A stretch of DNA of 14,066 nt, taken from JAYZDP01 sp036337765. Lineage in GTDB: Bacteria > Acidobacteriota > Thermoanaerobaculia > Multivoradales > Multivoraceae. Positions 7,012 to 14,066 of this stretch are shown here, one piece after another (the first letter of the stretch is position 1; each line of letters opens with the position of its first letter). The notes below the pieces were generated by a model that saw only the letters and a list, made by a program, of their open reading frames with translations, was not told the DNA's origin and searched no databases. The DNA lies in the NCBI GenBank assembly GCA_036337765.1, contig JAYZDP010000075.1:1-14066 (forward strand). The letters run 5' to 3'. The position numbers and the translations under genes were made by a program.

Positions 7012-9215
7012 GCGCGCTCGCCGAGCCCTCCGTCGACGGCGCCCTCGCCTCGGAGCTCGGGCTCGAGGGCGACGAGTACGAGACCTTGGTGTCGCTTCTC
7101 GGCCGCGACCCGAGCTACACCGAGCTCGGCATCGTCTCGGCGTTGTGGTCCGAGCACTGCTCGTACAAGTCGTCGAAGGTGTATCTGAAGGAGTTCCCCA
7201 CTGAGGGACCGACGGTCGTCGAGGGCCCTGGCGAGAACGCCGGTGTCGTGGACATCGGCTATGGCTGGGTGGCGGCCTTCAAGATGGAGAGCCATAACCA
7301 CCCGAGCTTCATCGAGCCCTATCAGGGCGCGGCGACGGGCGTCGGCGGCATCCTGCGCGACGTCTTCACCATGGGCGCGCGCCCGATTGCGTGCCTCGAC
7401 TCGCTGCGTTTCGGCGACATCAACGCACCTCGCATGAGGCACCTGGTCGATGGCGTGGTGCGCGGCATCGGCGACTACGGCAACTGTGTGGGTATCCCTA
7501 CGGTCGGCGGAGAGACAGGCTTTCACTCCTCGTACAACGGCAATATCCTCGTCAACGCGTTCGCTCTCGGCGTGGCCCGCCGCGAGGGGATCTTCCTCGC
7601 CAAGGCCGAGGGAGTGGGCAACCCGATCCTCTACGTCGGCAGCCGTACGGGCCGCGACGGAATCCATGGCGCCACCATGGCGTCGGAATCTTTTGACGAT
7701 CAGAGTGAGGCCAAACGGCCGACGGTCCAGGTCGGCGATCCCTTCACGGAGAAGGTCCTGCTCGAGGCCTGCCTCGAGGCAATGAAGACCGACTGCGTGG
7801 TCGCGATCCAGGACATGGGCGCCGCCGGCCTCACCAGCTCTTGCTTTGAGATGGCGGCCCGTGGCGGGCTCGGCTTCCGCCTCGACCTCAGCCATGTGCC
7901 GCTGCGCGAGCCCGACCTCAACCCCTTCGAGATCATGCTCTCCGAGTCTCAGGAACGCATGGTGGTGATGGCGCGACGCGGCCGTGAAGACGAGCTGGAG
8001 CGGATCTTTCGCCGCTGGGAGCTCGAGGTGGTGCCGATTGGCGAGCTCACCGAAGGCGGCGTCGCCGAGCTCGACTTCGGCGGCCGTCGCGTGGCGCAGA
8101 TCCCGATCGCGCCGCTCACCAGCGAAGCGCCCGAGTACACGAGGCCGGTGGAGGTGCCGTCCAGCCTACCGGCGCGGCAGGCCGATCCAGGGGTACCCGA
8201 AATAGCCGATCCGATGGGAGACCTCCAGCGTCTGCTCGGCACCCCGGAGCTCGGAGACAAGGGTTGGATCGTGCGACAGTACGACCACACGGTCCGGACC
8301 AACACGGTGATCGGCCCTGGTGGCGACGCGGCTTTGATGCGCGTGAAAGACACGCCGGTCTCACTCGCGCTGACCAGCGATGTGAATCCCAGCTACTGCT
8401 TTCTCGATCCTCGAACCGGCGGCGCTCAGGCGGTGGCTGAGGCGGCCCGCAACCTGGCCTGCGTTGGCGCGCGGCCGGTGGGGCTCACCGACTGCCTCAA
8501 CTTCGCTAGCCCGGAGAACCCAGAGATCGCTTGGCAGTTTCGCGAGTGTGTGCGCGGCATGGCCGAGGCCTGCGAGGCGCTGGGCGTGCCCGTGGTTTCG
8601 GGCAATGTCTCCTTCTACAACGAGACCGAGGGTAGCCCGGTGCACCCGACGCCGACCGTGGCGATGGTCGGCGTGGTGGAGGGAGTGGCAGATTCACCCG
8701 TGTCGTGGTTCCGTGCGGAGGGCGACCGGATCCTGCTCCTCGGGCGCGACAGCGCCGAGTTGGGCGGCTCCGCCTTTCTCCGGCTGCTTCATGACTGCGA
8801 ACAGGGTCGCCCGCCCGCAGTCGACCTCGATGCCGAGGCCCGCCTCGGGGCACTATTGCGTCGCCTCGCGCTGACTGGTGGTCTCCACACGGCACACGAC
8901 ATCTCGAACGGAGGATTGGCTGTAGCGCTTGCCGAGGCCACATTTGGTCGCGACCTCGGTGCGCGGGTGCGTATCGAGGGCGCTCCCGCGGCGCTCTTTT
9001 CGGAATCGCAGGCTCGCGCGATCGTCGCGATCGCACCGGACAGCGTGAACGAGGCGCTGGCAGCGACCACCGAGCTCGGGGTGCCTGTGGCAGAGATCGG
9101 CGAGGTGGGCGGTACCGACCTGGCAATCATCAACGGCGGCGACGCGGCCGTATGCGGCGTCGCAGATATCAAGCAGACCTGGCTCGAGGCCCTGCCGTCC
9201 GCGCTGGATATGTGA
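7008..9215 (+). CDS. purL: Phosphoribosylformylglycinamidine synthase subunit PurL (small type)
   Basis: PurL is the ATP-dependent synthetase that converts FGAR to FGAM with ammonia from PurQ. At 735 residues it is the small form that needs PurS and PurQ, not the 1,300-residue single-chain form. Seen in order are SALWSEHCSYK with the catalytic His50, ESHNHPS at 94-100, GAATGVGGILRDVFTMGARP, GGETGFHSSYNGNILVN, IQDMGAAGLTSS and, in the second half, GGLHTAHDISNGGLAVALAE. The start is a TTG at 7008, overlapping the purQ stop as TTGA. A TTG start is rarer but fits the coupled arrangement, and the residues that follow lead straight into the conserved domain. The purine-rich AGGCGGGG at 6993-7000 may act as ribosome binding site. 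The purF start follows after one base. Confidence 0.97.
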   Translation: MSALAEPSVDGALASELGLEGDEYETLVSLLGRDPSYTELGIVSALWSEHCSYKSSKVYLKEFPTEGPTVVEGPGENAGVVDIGYGWVAAFKMESHNHPSFIEPYQGAATGVGGILRDVFTMGARPIACLDSLRFGDINAPRMRHLVDGVVRGIGDYGNCVGIPTVGGETGFHSSYNGNILVNAFALGVARREGIFLAKAEGVGNPILYVGSRTGRDGIHGATMASESFDDQSEAKRPTVQVGDPFTEKVLLEACLEAMKTDCVVAIQDMGAAGLTSSCFEMAARGGLGFRLDLSHVPLREPDLNPFEIMLSESQERMVVMARRGREDELERIFRRWELEVVPIGELTEGGVAELDFGGRRVAQIPIAPLTSEAPEYTRPVEVPSSLPARQADPGVPEIADPMGDLQRLLGTPELGDKGWIVRQYDHTVRTNTVIGPGGDAALMRVKDTPVSLALTSDVNPSYCFLDPRTGGAQAVAEAARNLACVGARPVGLTDCLNFASPENPEIAWQFRECVRGMAEACEALGVPVVSGNVSFYNETEGSPVHPTPTVAMVGVVEGVADSPVSWFRAEGDRILLLGRDSAELGGSAFLRLLHDCEQGRPPAVDLDAEARLGALLRRLALTGGLHTAHDISNGGLAVALAEATFGRDLGARVRIEGAPAALFSESQARAIVAIAPDSVNEALAATTELGVPVAEIGEVGGTDLAIINGGDAAVCGVADIKQTWLEALPSALDM

Positions 9216-9216
9216 C

Positions 9217-10614
9217 ATGTGTGGAATCTTTGGCATTGAAGGGTCTGAGGACGCGGCGAACCTGACCTATTTGGGTCTATACGCGCTGCAGCACAGGGGT
9301 CAGGAGAGTACGGGCATCGTGTCGTGGGACGGCGACCGTCTCAACGTGCAGCGCGGCATGGGCAAGGTTGCCGAGATATTCAAGGAACGGCGCAGCCTCG
9401 GTCGGCTCCCAGGCGATCGCGCGATCGGCCACGTGCGCTACTCCACCCATGGCAAGAGCGTGATCCACAATGCGCAGCCGATTGTGGTCAAGACCTCGAT
9501 GGGGCCGCTGGGGGTCATCCACAACGGCAATCTGGTCAACGCCAACCAGCTACGGCTGCGACTGGAGGCCGAGGGGTCGATCTTTCAGACCACGAGCGAC
9601 ACCGAGGTGATCCTCCACCTGATGGCGCGCAAGCCGCACGACGACATCGTTGAGTCGCTGATGGAGGCCCTGATCGAGGTCGAGGGTGCCTACTCGCTAT
9701 TGCTAGTCACCGAGCAGGGTCTGATCGCGGCCCGCGATCCGCACGGCTTCCGCCCCCTGGTTCTCGGCGAGTACCAGGGGCGGGCGTGCTTCGCCTCAGA
9801 GAGCTGCGCGTTCGATCTGATGGAGGGCGCGCTGGTGCGGGAGGTCGAGCGCGGCGAGGTGATCATCGCCACTGGAGACGAGATTCGCTCGTATCGGCTG
9901 CCCGGTGAGAAGACCGGCGCGCTTTGCCCGTTCGAGCACGTCTACTTCGCCAGGCCCGACAGCCAGATCTTCGGCGACTCAGTCAGCCGAGCTCGACACG
10001 AGATGGGCGCTCAGCTCGCTCGCGAGGCTCCAGCGGTGGCGGATCTTGTGGTTCCAGTTCCGGATGGAGGTGTGATCGGAGCCCTCGGCTACAGCCGCGA
10101 GTCGGGGCTGCCCTTCGAGATGGGGTTGATCCGCAACCACTACGTCGGGCGCACCTTTATCGAGCCACAGCAGTCGATCCGGGACTTCGGCGTCAGGGTG
10201 AAGCTCAACCCGGTACGCAGCATGATCAAGGACCGCAAGATCGTGCTCGTCGACGACTCGATCGTGCGCGGCACGACGTCGCAGAAGATCGTGCGCATGA
10301 TGCGCCGCGCTGGGGCTTCGGAGGTGCACCTGCGAATCACCTGCCCGCCCTGGCGATGGCCGTGCCGCTATGGCATCTCGACCCCGACTCGCGAAGAGCT
10401 GATCGGCTCGTCCAACGACGTCCAGCAGATCAGAGAGTACGTGGGAGCCGACAGCCTGGCCTTCCTGTCGACGGAGGGCCTGCTGGGTTGCCTGACCGGA
10501 GAGCGGGCGTCCTACTGCACCGCCTGTTGGGACGGTCAATATCCGGTTCAGCCGAGCCGGCACGACGTCGACCAGACTCAGCTTTTCCCGATTCAGATGG
10601 ACGATCACGAATGA
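9217..10614 (+). CDS. purF: Amidophosphoribosyltransferase PurF, iron-sulfur type
   Basis: PurF makes phosphoribosylamine from PRPP and glutamine, the first committed step of purine synthesis. The 465-residue product starts MCGIFGI, so Cys2 becomes the N-terminal nucleophile after Met removal and there is no propeptide as in Bacillus subtilis PurF. The glutaminase half has HRGQESTGI, HVRYSTHG and HNGNLVNA. The PRPP-binding loop is VLVDDSIVRGTTS, with Asp346 and Asp347. Four cysteines, Cys237 (LCPFEHVYFARPDS), Cys383 (WPCRYGI), Cys434 and Cys437 (YCTAC), sit where B. subtilis PurF binds its 4Fe-4S cluster; Cys376 is an additional one close by. The usual FYGID is RYGIS here, a mild deviation. 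It begins one base after purL with little ribosome binding site, so translational coupling is likely, and it overlaps purM by four bases. Confidence 0.97.
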   Translation: MCGIFGIEGSEDAANLTYLGLYALQHRGQESTGIVSWDGDRLNVQRGMGKVAEIFKERRSLGRLPGDRAIGHVRYSTHGKSVIHNAQPIVVKTSMGPLGVIHNGNLVNANQLRLRLEAEGSIFQTTSDTEVILHLMARKPHDDIVESLMEALIEVEGAYSLLLVTEQGLIAARDPHGFRPLVLGEYQGRACFASESCAFDLMEGALVREVERGEVIIATGDEIRSYRLPGEKTGALCPFEHVYFARPDSQIFGDSVSRARHEMGAQLAREAPAVADLVVPVPDGGVIGALGYSRESGLPFEMGLIRNHYVGRTFIEPQQSIRDFGVRVKLNPVRSMIKDRKIVLVDDSIVRGTTSQKIVRMMRRAGASEVHLRITCPPWRWPCRYGISTPTREELIGSSNDVQQIREYVGADSLAFLSTEGLLGCLTGERASYCTACWDGQYPVQPSRHDVDQTQLFPIQMDDHE

Positions 10615-11681
10615 CCGATTCCGCCATGACGAGCTATCGGGACGCCGGAGTCGACATCGACGCCCAGGACACTGCGCTGGCCGGAATCAAGAAGCTCGCT
10701 CGTTCGACGTTCGGTCCCGAGGTGCTGGCCGATGTCGGGCTGTTCGGTGGACTGTTTCGGCTGCCGGTCGAGGGCATGCAGGAGCCGGTGCTCGTGGCGT
10801 CGGCCGACGGGGTCGGTACAAAACTCGCCGTGGCCAAGAGGGTCGGCGACCTCTCGACCGTCGGTGCCGATCTCGTCAACCACTGCGTCAACGACATCCT
10901 GGTGCAGGGGGCCAAGCCGCTCTTTTTTCTCGACTACATCGGGACGGGGGTGCTCGACCCCAAGCAGACAGTGAGCCTGGTGAAGGGAGTGCGCGACGGC
11001 TGCAAGGAAAACGGCTGTGCCCTTCTCGGCGGTGAGTTGGCGGAGATGCCGGGCTTTTATCAGGAGGGCGATTTCGACCTCGTCGGGTTCGTGGTCGGGC
11101 TCGTCGATCGGCCGAAGATCCTCGACGGTAGCCGTGTCGAGGAGGGTGACATCCTGGTCGGCCTGCCGTCGTCGGGCCTCCACACAAACGGCTACTCGCT
11201 GGCGCGCAAGGTGCTCTTCGAGATCGAAGGACTCGGCGTAGAGGATCGTGTACCTGGCACCAAGCAGCGCGTTGGTGAAGCCCTACTGGCGATCCACCGT
11301 TCGTATCTGCGGACGGTAACGCCCGTACTCGAGCATCCGGCGGTCCACGCTCTCGCTCACATCACCGGGGGTGGCATCACCGACAACCTGCCGCGTGTGT
11401 TGCCTGCGAAGACCCACGCGCTGGTCAAGCTCGGCTGCTGGGAGGTCCCTGAGATCTTCCATGCTCTGCAGAAGGGCGGCGGCGTCGCCACCGACGAGAT
11501 GTTCCGCGTCTTCAATATGGGCGTCGGCATGATCGTGGTGGTCGCACAGGACGGCCTCGGTGAAGCTCTGGAGGGTCTAACGTCAAAGGGCGTGAAGCCG
11601 TTCGTGATGGGCAGCGTCAAGAGCGGCGGTCAGGGAGTGGTCTATGAGCTCGAGTCGTGCCCCAGCGAGGAGAACAGGTGA
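10611..11681 (+). CDS. purM: Phosphoribosylformylglycinamidine cyclo-ligase PurM (AIR synthetase)
   Basis: PurM closes the imidazole ring, turning FGAM into AIR with ATP, step 5 of the pathway and directly after PurSQL. The 356-residue product has SYRDAGVDIDA at the start, SADGVGTKLAVA at 64-75 (the ATP-binding strand), GADLVNHCVNDILVQGAKPL, LLGGELAEMPGFY, LPSSGLHTNGYSLAR and HITGGGITDNLPRVLP. All are in family order and the length is normal. The ATG at 10611 overlaps the purF stop (ATGA). A second ATG at 10626 is closer to the conserved SYRDAGV, and is the alternative start. No clear ribosome binding site precedes either, again pointing to coupling. Cytoplasmic. Confidence 0.97.
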   Translation: MTDSAMTSYRDAGVDIDAQDTALAGIKKLARSTFGPEVLADVGLFGGLFRLPVEGMQEPVLVASADGVGTKLAVAKRVGDLSTVGADLVNHCVNDILVQGAKPLFFLDYIGTGVLDPKQTVSLVKGVRDGCKENGCALLGGELAEMPGFYQEGDFDLVGFVVGLVDRPKILDGSRVEEGDILVGLPSSGLHTNGYSLARKVLFEIEGLGVEDRVPGTKQRVGEALLAIHRSYLRTVTPVLEHPAVHALAHITGGGITDNLPRVLPAKTHALVKLGCWEVPEIFHALQKGGGVATDEMFRVFNMGVGMIVVVAQDGLGEALEGLTSKGVKPFVMGSVKSGGQGVVYELESCPSEENR

Positions 11682-12292
11682 GCACGCGAGTCGGCGTGCT
11701 TCTGTCTGGTCGCGGGTCGAACTTCCTGGCCCTGCACGACGCGATCGAGCGCGGCGAGGTTCCGGCGGAGATCGCCCTTGTCGTCTCCAATGTCGAGAGT
11801 GCTCCCGGCTTGGTGGCGGCACGCGAGCGCGGGCTCAAAACGGTCTGTCTTCCGCATGGTGGCGAGCCGAGCCGGGAAGCTCACGACGCCAAGGTGATCG
11901 CGGCTCTTCGCGCCGCCGAGGCAGAATGGATCTGCCTCGCCGGATACATGCGCCTTCTATCTGCCGACTTTGTGCGCGCCTTTCCGCGGCGCATTCTCAA
12001 CATCCACCCTAGCCTGCTCCCCTCTTTCCCGGGTCTGCACGTACAGGAGGCGGCCCTGGACTGGGGCGCGCGTGTGTCAGGCTGCACGGTTCATCTGGTG
12101 GACGAAGAGTTGGACCACGGCCCCATCGTCGTTCAGCGAGCGGTGCCGATCCTCGACGACGACGATGCCGACACGCTTGCCGGTAGGATCCTGGTTGAAG
12201 AACACGAGGCTTATGCCGAGGCCATTCGAAGGTTGGTCACCGAGCCCTGGGCGATCGACGGCCGCCGGATCGTCTTCGGGTCGGCGGCTTGA
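11678..12292 (+). CDS. purN: Phosphoribosylglycinamide formyltransferase PurN
   Basis: PurN moves a formyl group from 10-formyltetrahydrofolate to GAR, step 3 of the pathway. The 204-residue product has the phosphate-binding SGRGSN at 10-15, LAGYMRLLS, and the catalytic residues Asn108 and His110 in NIHPSLLPSFPG plus Asp146 in DEELDHGPIVVQ. These correspond to Asn106, His108 and Asp144 of the Escherichia coli enzyme. The GTG at 11678 overlaps the purM stop as GTGA and has GAGGAG at 11667-11672, five bases upstream; the GTG at 11657 further upstream is less likely. It is the last gene of the operon and ends six bases from the convergent sulfatase remnant, with no terminator hairpin visible between. 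Confidence 0.97.
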   Translation: MSTRVGVLLSGRGSNFLALHDAIERGEVPAEIALVVSNVESAPGLVAARERGLKTVCLPHGGEPSREAHDAKVIAALRAAEAEWICLAGYMRLLSADFVRAFPRRILNIHPSLLPSFPGLHVQEAALDWGARVSGCTVHLVDEELDHGPIVVQRAVPILDDDDADTLAGRILVEEHEAYAEAIRRLVTEPWAIDGRRIVFGSAA

Positions 12293-12298
12293 GCGCAC

Positions 12299-12688
12299 TC
12301 AGTCGAAGTACTTGTGGAGGATCACGGTCGGCTGGTGGCGGTCGGGCTCCCGGACGACTGCGTTGTAGTCGAAGTCAAGGGGATCGCGCTCGTCGGTGAC
12401 GAGGGGAGGCGGGTCCCCGAGGCGCCGTCTCCAATCCTTGAGCAGCCGAGTCATCAGAGCAATGCGCTTGGCGTGGGTCGCCATGTTGCTGACACTAACT
12501 TGAAGCGCTCGTCACGGACCGCGCGTTGAGCGTCGGTGTAGGCGGTGAAGAGGGTGCTGCGCACCGCCTTCTTGCGTCCGAGCCAGAGCGAGCGGGGCGA
12601 GGTTCTTGCCGTCCGCCTCGTCCAGGGCGCGGGCAGGGGTGAGCTTCAGCAGCGTCGGTGCGAGATCGTGCAGGTAGGGTGCCCGATG
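12299..12688 (-). pseudogene. Broken 3' end of a sulfatase gene
   Basis: Three short stretches in two reading-frame registers together look like the C-terminal end of a formylglycine-dependent sulfatase. Reading down the minus strand: YLHDLAPTLL and DGKNLAP at 12688-12593; after a frame change, LFTAYTDAQRAVRDERFKLV at about 12594-12490; then, back in the first register, HAKRIALMTRLLKDW and LGDPPPL up to the stop at 12299. In intact sulfatases DLAPTLL, DGxNLxP, RAVRDxRxKL and a final LLxxW-xxxGD segment occur in this order. The usual 'LFDLxxDPxExxNLA' piece between the second and third stretches is missing, as is the whole catalytic domain with its Cys/Ser-x-Pro-x-Arg site. The remnant starts within about two bases of the AssT stop. 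The last stretch alone has an ATG (12482-12484) and could give 61 residues, but is unlikely to be a real gene. Confidence 0.75.
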
Positions 12689-12689
12689 A

Positions 12690-14066
12690 TCATGGCCGCG
12701 GCATCGAGATTCGTTCGGCGGCGAAGAGTGTCCACCCCAGCGGATTCGTCTCGGAGGTGTCTTTGATCACGATCTCCCAAACCAGCTTCGGGGGAGTGTC
12801 GCGAGTGTACTCGCGCAACCGCGTCCAGCGATTGACGCCACGCGTGTCATTCCAGTCGAGGTCGTCGACGCGGTCGCGGTCGACGATCGCACCGTAGGCC
12901 ACGAGCACGTTGCCGGTCGACGAGAGCCAGTCGACGTCGCCCATCGCGAGGCTCACCACCGACTCCTCGCCCGGGATCTGCGAGCTCCACACCTCGCCGG
13001 CGGTCATGATCTTGCGGTCGATCAGGAACTCTACGGCACGGCTAGTGGTTTCCCGTGGTGGCGTGGGTGCGGCAAACGGGTGTGCCTGAAAGTTGGCGTT
13101 GTCGAAGATCAGGAGAGTCCCGTTCGGCGTCGGGTGGGGCGAGTGTTGGTGGTAGGGCCAGCTCGCATCGGCGGCGAGTCGGAACGTCAGGCCCGAGAGC
13201 TCGCCCCAGCCCGATGGCTCGCCGAAGATCCACAGGATCTCGGATGTGCGCCGGTCGATCTTGATGGCGGCGGACTGGTAGCGGAAGTTGACGATCAGCG
13301 AATCGTCGGTCGGGTCGTGGAGCAGGGTGTTGGCATGGCTCCAGTCGACGGTGTTCGGAAACCCGCGCCGCTCCCAGTAGCCGCTGAAGCTCTCGTAGCC
13401 GATGCGAAAAGGGTCGAGGTGATCGAAGGCGTGCCACGACCAGACTACGGATCCTGTGTCGCGCTCGATCTCGAGGATGACATCCCCGACTACCCGCTGG
13501 CGGCGACGCGGCGCGTCCGGATCGGTCTCGCTCGTGTAGTAGTCGTCGATCTCACGAATCTCCGAGCCGAGCACCATCAGGTTGCCGTTCGGCAACTCTT
13601 CCACGTCGTGATGAAAGGTGAGTGCGTCGACCCCAATGGCATCGGCGGCGGGACCTTGGGGCCGCCTCGCCGCGACCCAGGTGCGCTGGGTGTTGCCGAG
13701 CCAGTCGATCTCGACCAGGCGGAAGTCCTGCGTGATGAGCAGCAGGTTGCCATTGGCGAGCTGTTCGAAGTCACTGACTCTCGAGTCGCCTAGGTAGTAC
13801 CAGACGGGAGTGCCGGCCGAGTCGAGGAGCACGAGCATTCCGAAGTCCTGGGGGAAGGTCGGGTCGGCGCCGGCCAGGCGTCGACGAGTATCGAGGCGGT
13901 GTGAACTGAACAGGGTATAGCCGGGCTCCATGCGATGCGGTTCGGACACAGTCGGTCGGATTGGAGGAAACTCGCCTGCCACCTCGGGCAGAGGCGGCGC
14001 CGTGAAGCGAAGGGTCTCGCTGACCTCGTTCGCCCTGGCGTCGAGGAGCGTCACAGTCACCTCGTG
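12690..14066 (-). CDS. Arylsulfotransferase (AssT family), partial (N-terminus beyond right edge)
   Basis: AssT enzymes are periplasmic and move a sulfate group from one phenolic ester to another without PAPS. The visible 458 residues contain the four active-site positions known from the E. coli enzyme: a His in FHHDVEELPNGN (codons at 13605-13613), the His of DWSHANTLLHD (13335-13337), the Arg of NFRYQS (13281-13283), and a His in WPYHQHSPHPTPNG (13143-13145). Propeller-like repeats such as LPNGNLMVLGSE and NGTLLIFDNANF alternate with the motifs, as in the six-bladed AssT fold. The upstream part resembles the beta-sandwich N-terminal domain. The frame is open to the window edge, so the start and signal peptide are not seen; an in-frame GTG at 14058-14060 is probably internal. 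It ends with ERISMPRP, near a normal family end. The sulfatase remnant follows immediately. Confidence 0.9.
   Translation of the reverse strand, partial: HEVTVTLLDARANEVSETLRFTAPPLPEVAGEFPPIRPTVSEPHRMEPGYTLFSSHRLDTRRRLAGADPTFPQDFGMLVLLDSAGTPVWYYLGDSRVSDFEQLANGNLLLITQDFRLVEIDWLGNTQRTWVAARRPQGPAADAIGVDALTFHHDVEELPNGNLMVLGSEIREIDDYYTSETDPDAPRRRQRVVGDVILEIERDTGSVVWSWHAFDHLDPFRIGYESFSGYWERRGFPNTVDWSHANTLLHDPTDDSLIVNFRYQSAAIKIDRRTSEILWIFGEPSGWGELSGLTFRLAADASWPYHQHSPHPTPNGTLLIFDNANFQAHPFAAPTPPRETTSRAVEFLIDRKIMTAGEVWSSQIPGEESVVSLAMGDVDWLSSTGNVLVAYGAIVDRDRVDDLDWNDTRGVNRWTRLREYTRDTPPKLVWEIVIKDTSETNPLGWTLFAAERISMPRP

Noticed and set aside
6771..7895. Minus-strand open frame of 374 codons across purQ and purL
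   Set aside because: It lies entirely opposite conserved purine genes and shows no domain.
12314..12897. Several short plus-strand frames behind purN
   Set aside because: They lie opposite the sulfatase remnant and the AssT end, show no family pattern, and their composition fits antisense shadows.
13080..13793. Plus-strand open frame of 237 codons opposite AssT
   Set aside because: The minus strand carries all AssT active-site motifs; the plus-strand translation resembles no family.
1..14066. CRISPR arrays, tRNA or rRNA genes, insertion sequences, phage or defence systems
   Set aside because: I looked for spaced repeats, transposase or integrase motifs and tRNA-like cloverleaf sequences and found none. 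The window looks like an ordinary chromosomal region apart from the points listed.

Overview
The window reads as chromosomal DNA of a GC-rich Gram-negative bacterium. The outer-membrane Omp85-type barrel protein implies a second membrane. The purine genes use the three-subunit FGAM synthase (PurS, PurQ and small PurL) and an iron-sulfur type PurF, which argues against a typical gammaproteobacterium. The mix of an MA-type metallopeptidase/WD40-like/Omp85 fusion, TPR proteins, arylsulfotransferase and sulfatase sequence is reminiscent of Acidobacteriota (Thermoanaerobaculia-like), but that placement is an inference from gene content only.

Layout. (1) 1-677, minus strand: the N-terminal part of a DprA/Smf DNA-processing protein that runs off the left edge. 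(2) 678-805: a divergent intergenic region with a candidate -10 box and a short direct repeat. (3) 806-5022, plus strand: three genes for exported proteins. These are a small TPR protein, a secreted protein of unknown function with a possible CsgG/LpoB-like character, and a 982-residue fusion of an HEXXH metallopeptidase domain, a TolB/PD40-type beta-propeller and an Omp85/BamA-type barrel. (4) 5023-5249: a leader region with a GC-rich nested inverted repeat. (5) 5250-12292, plus strand: a tight purine operon, walJ/yycJ-like MBL nuclease - purS - purQ - purL - purF - purM - purN. Every junction is a 4-base overlap except purL/purF, which is separated by one base. (6) 12299-14066, minus strand: an arylsulfotransferase (AssT family) cut by the right edge, followed by the broken 3' end of a sulfatase gene.

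How the genes work together. The pur genes cover step 1 (PurF), step 3 (PurN), step 4 (PurSQL) and step 5 (PurM) of de novo IMP synthesis. PurD and the later enzymes are not in the window. The 4-base overlaps point to one transcript with translational coupling. The three exported proteins may form an envelope module, but the only evidence is adjacency and their export signals. The AssT gene and the sulfatase remnant suggest a former sulfate-ester locus in which the sulfatase has decayed.

Most of the window is ordinary core metabolism. The parts most worth a second look are the protease-propeller-barrel fusion with its two neighbours, the sulfatase remnant, the nuclease at the head of the pur operon, and the structured leader before it.
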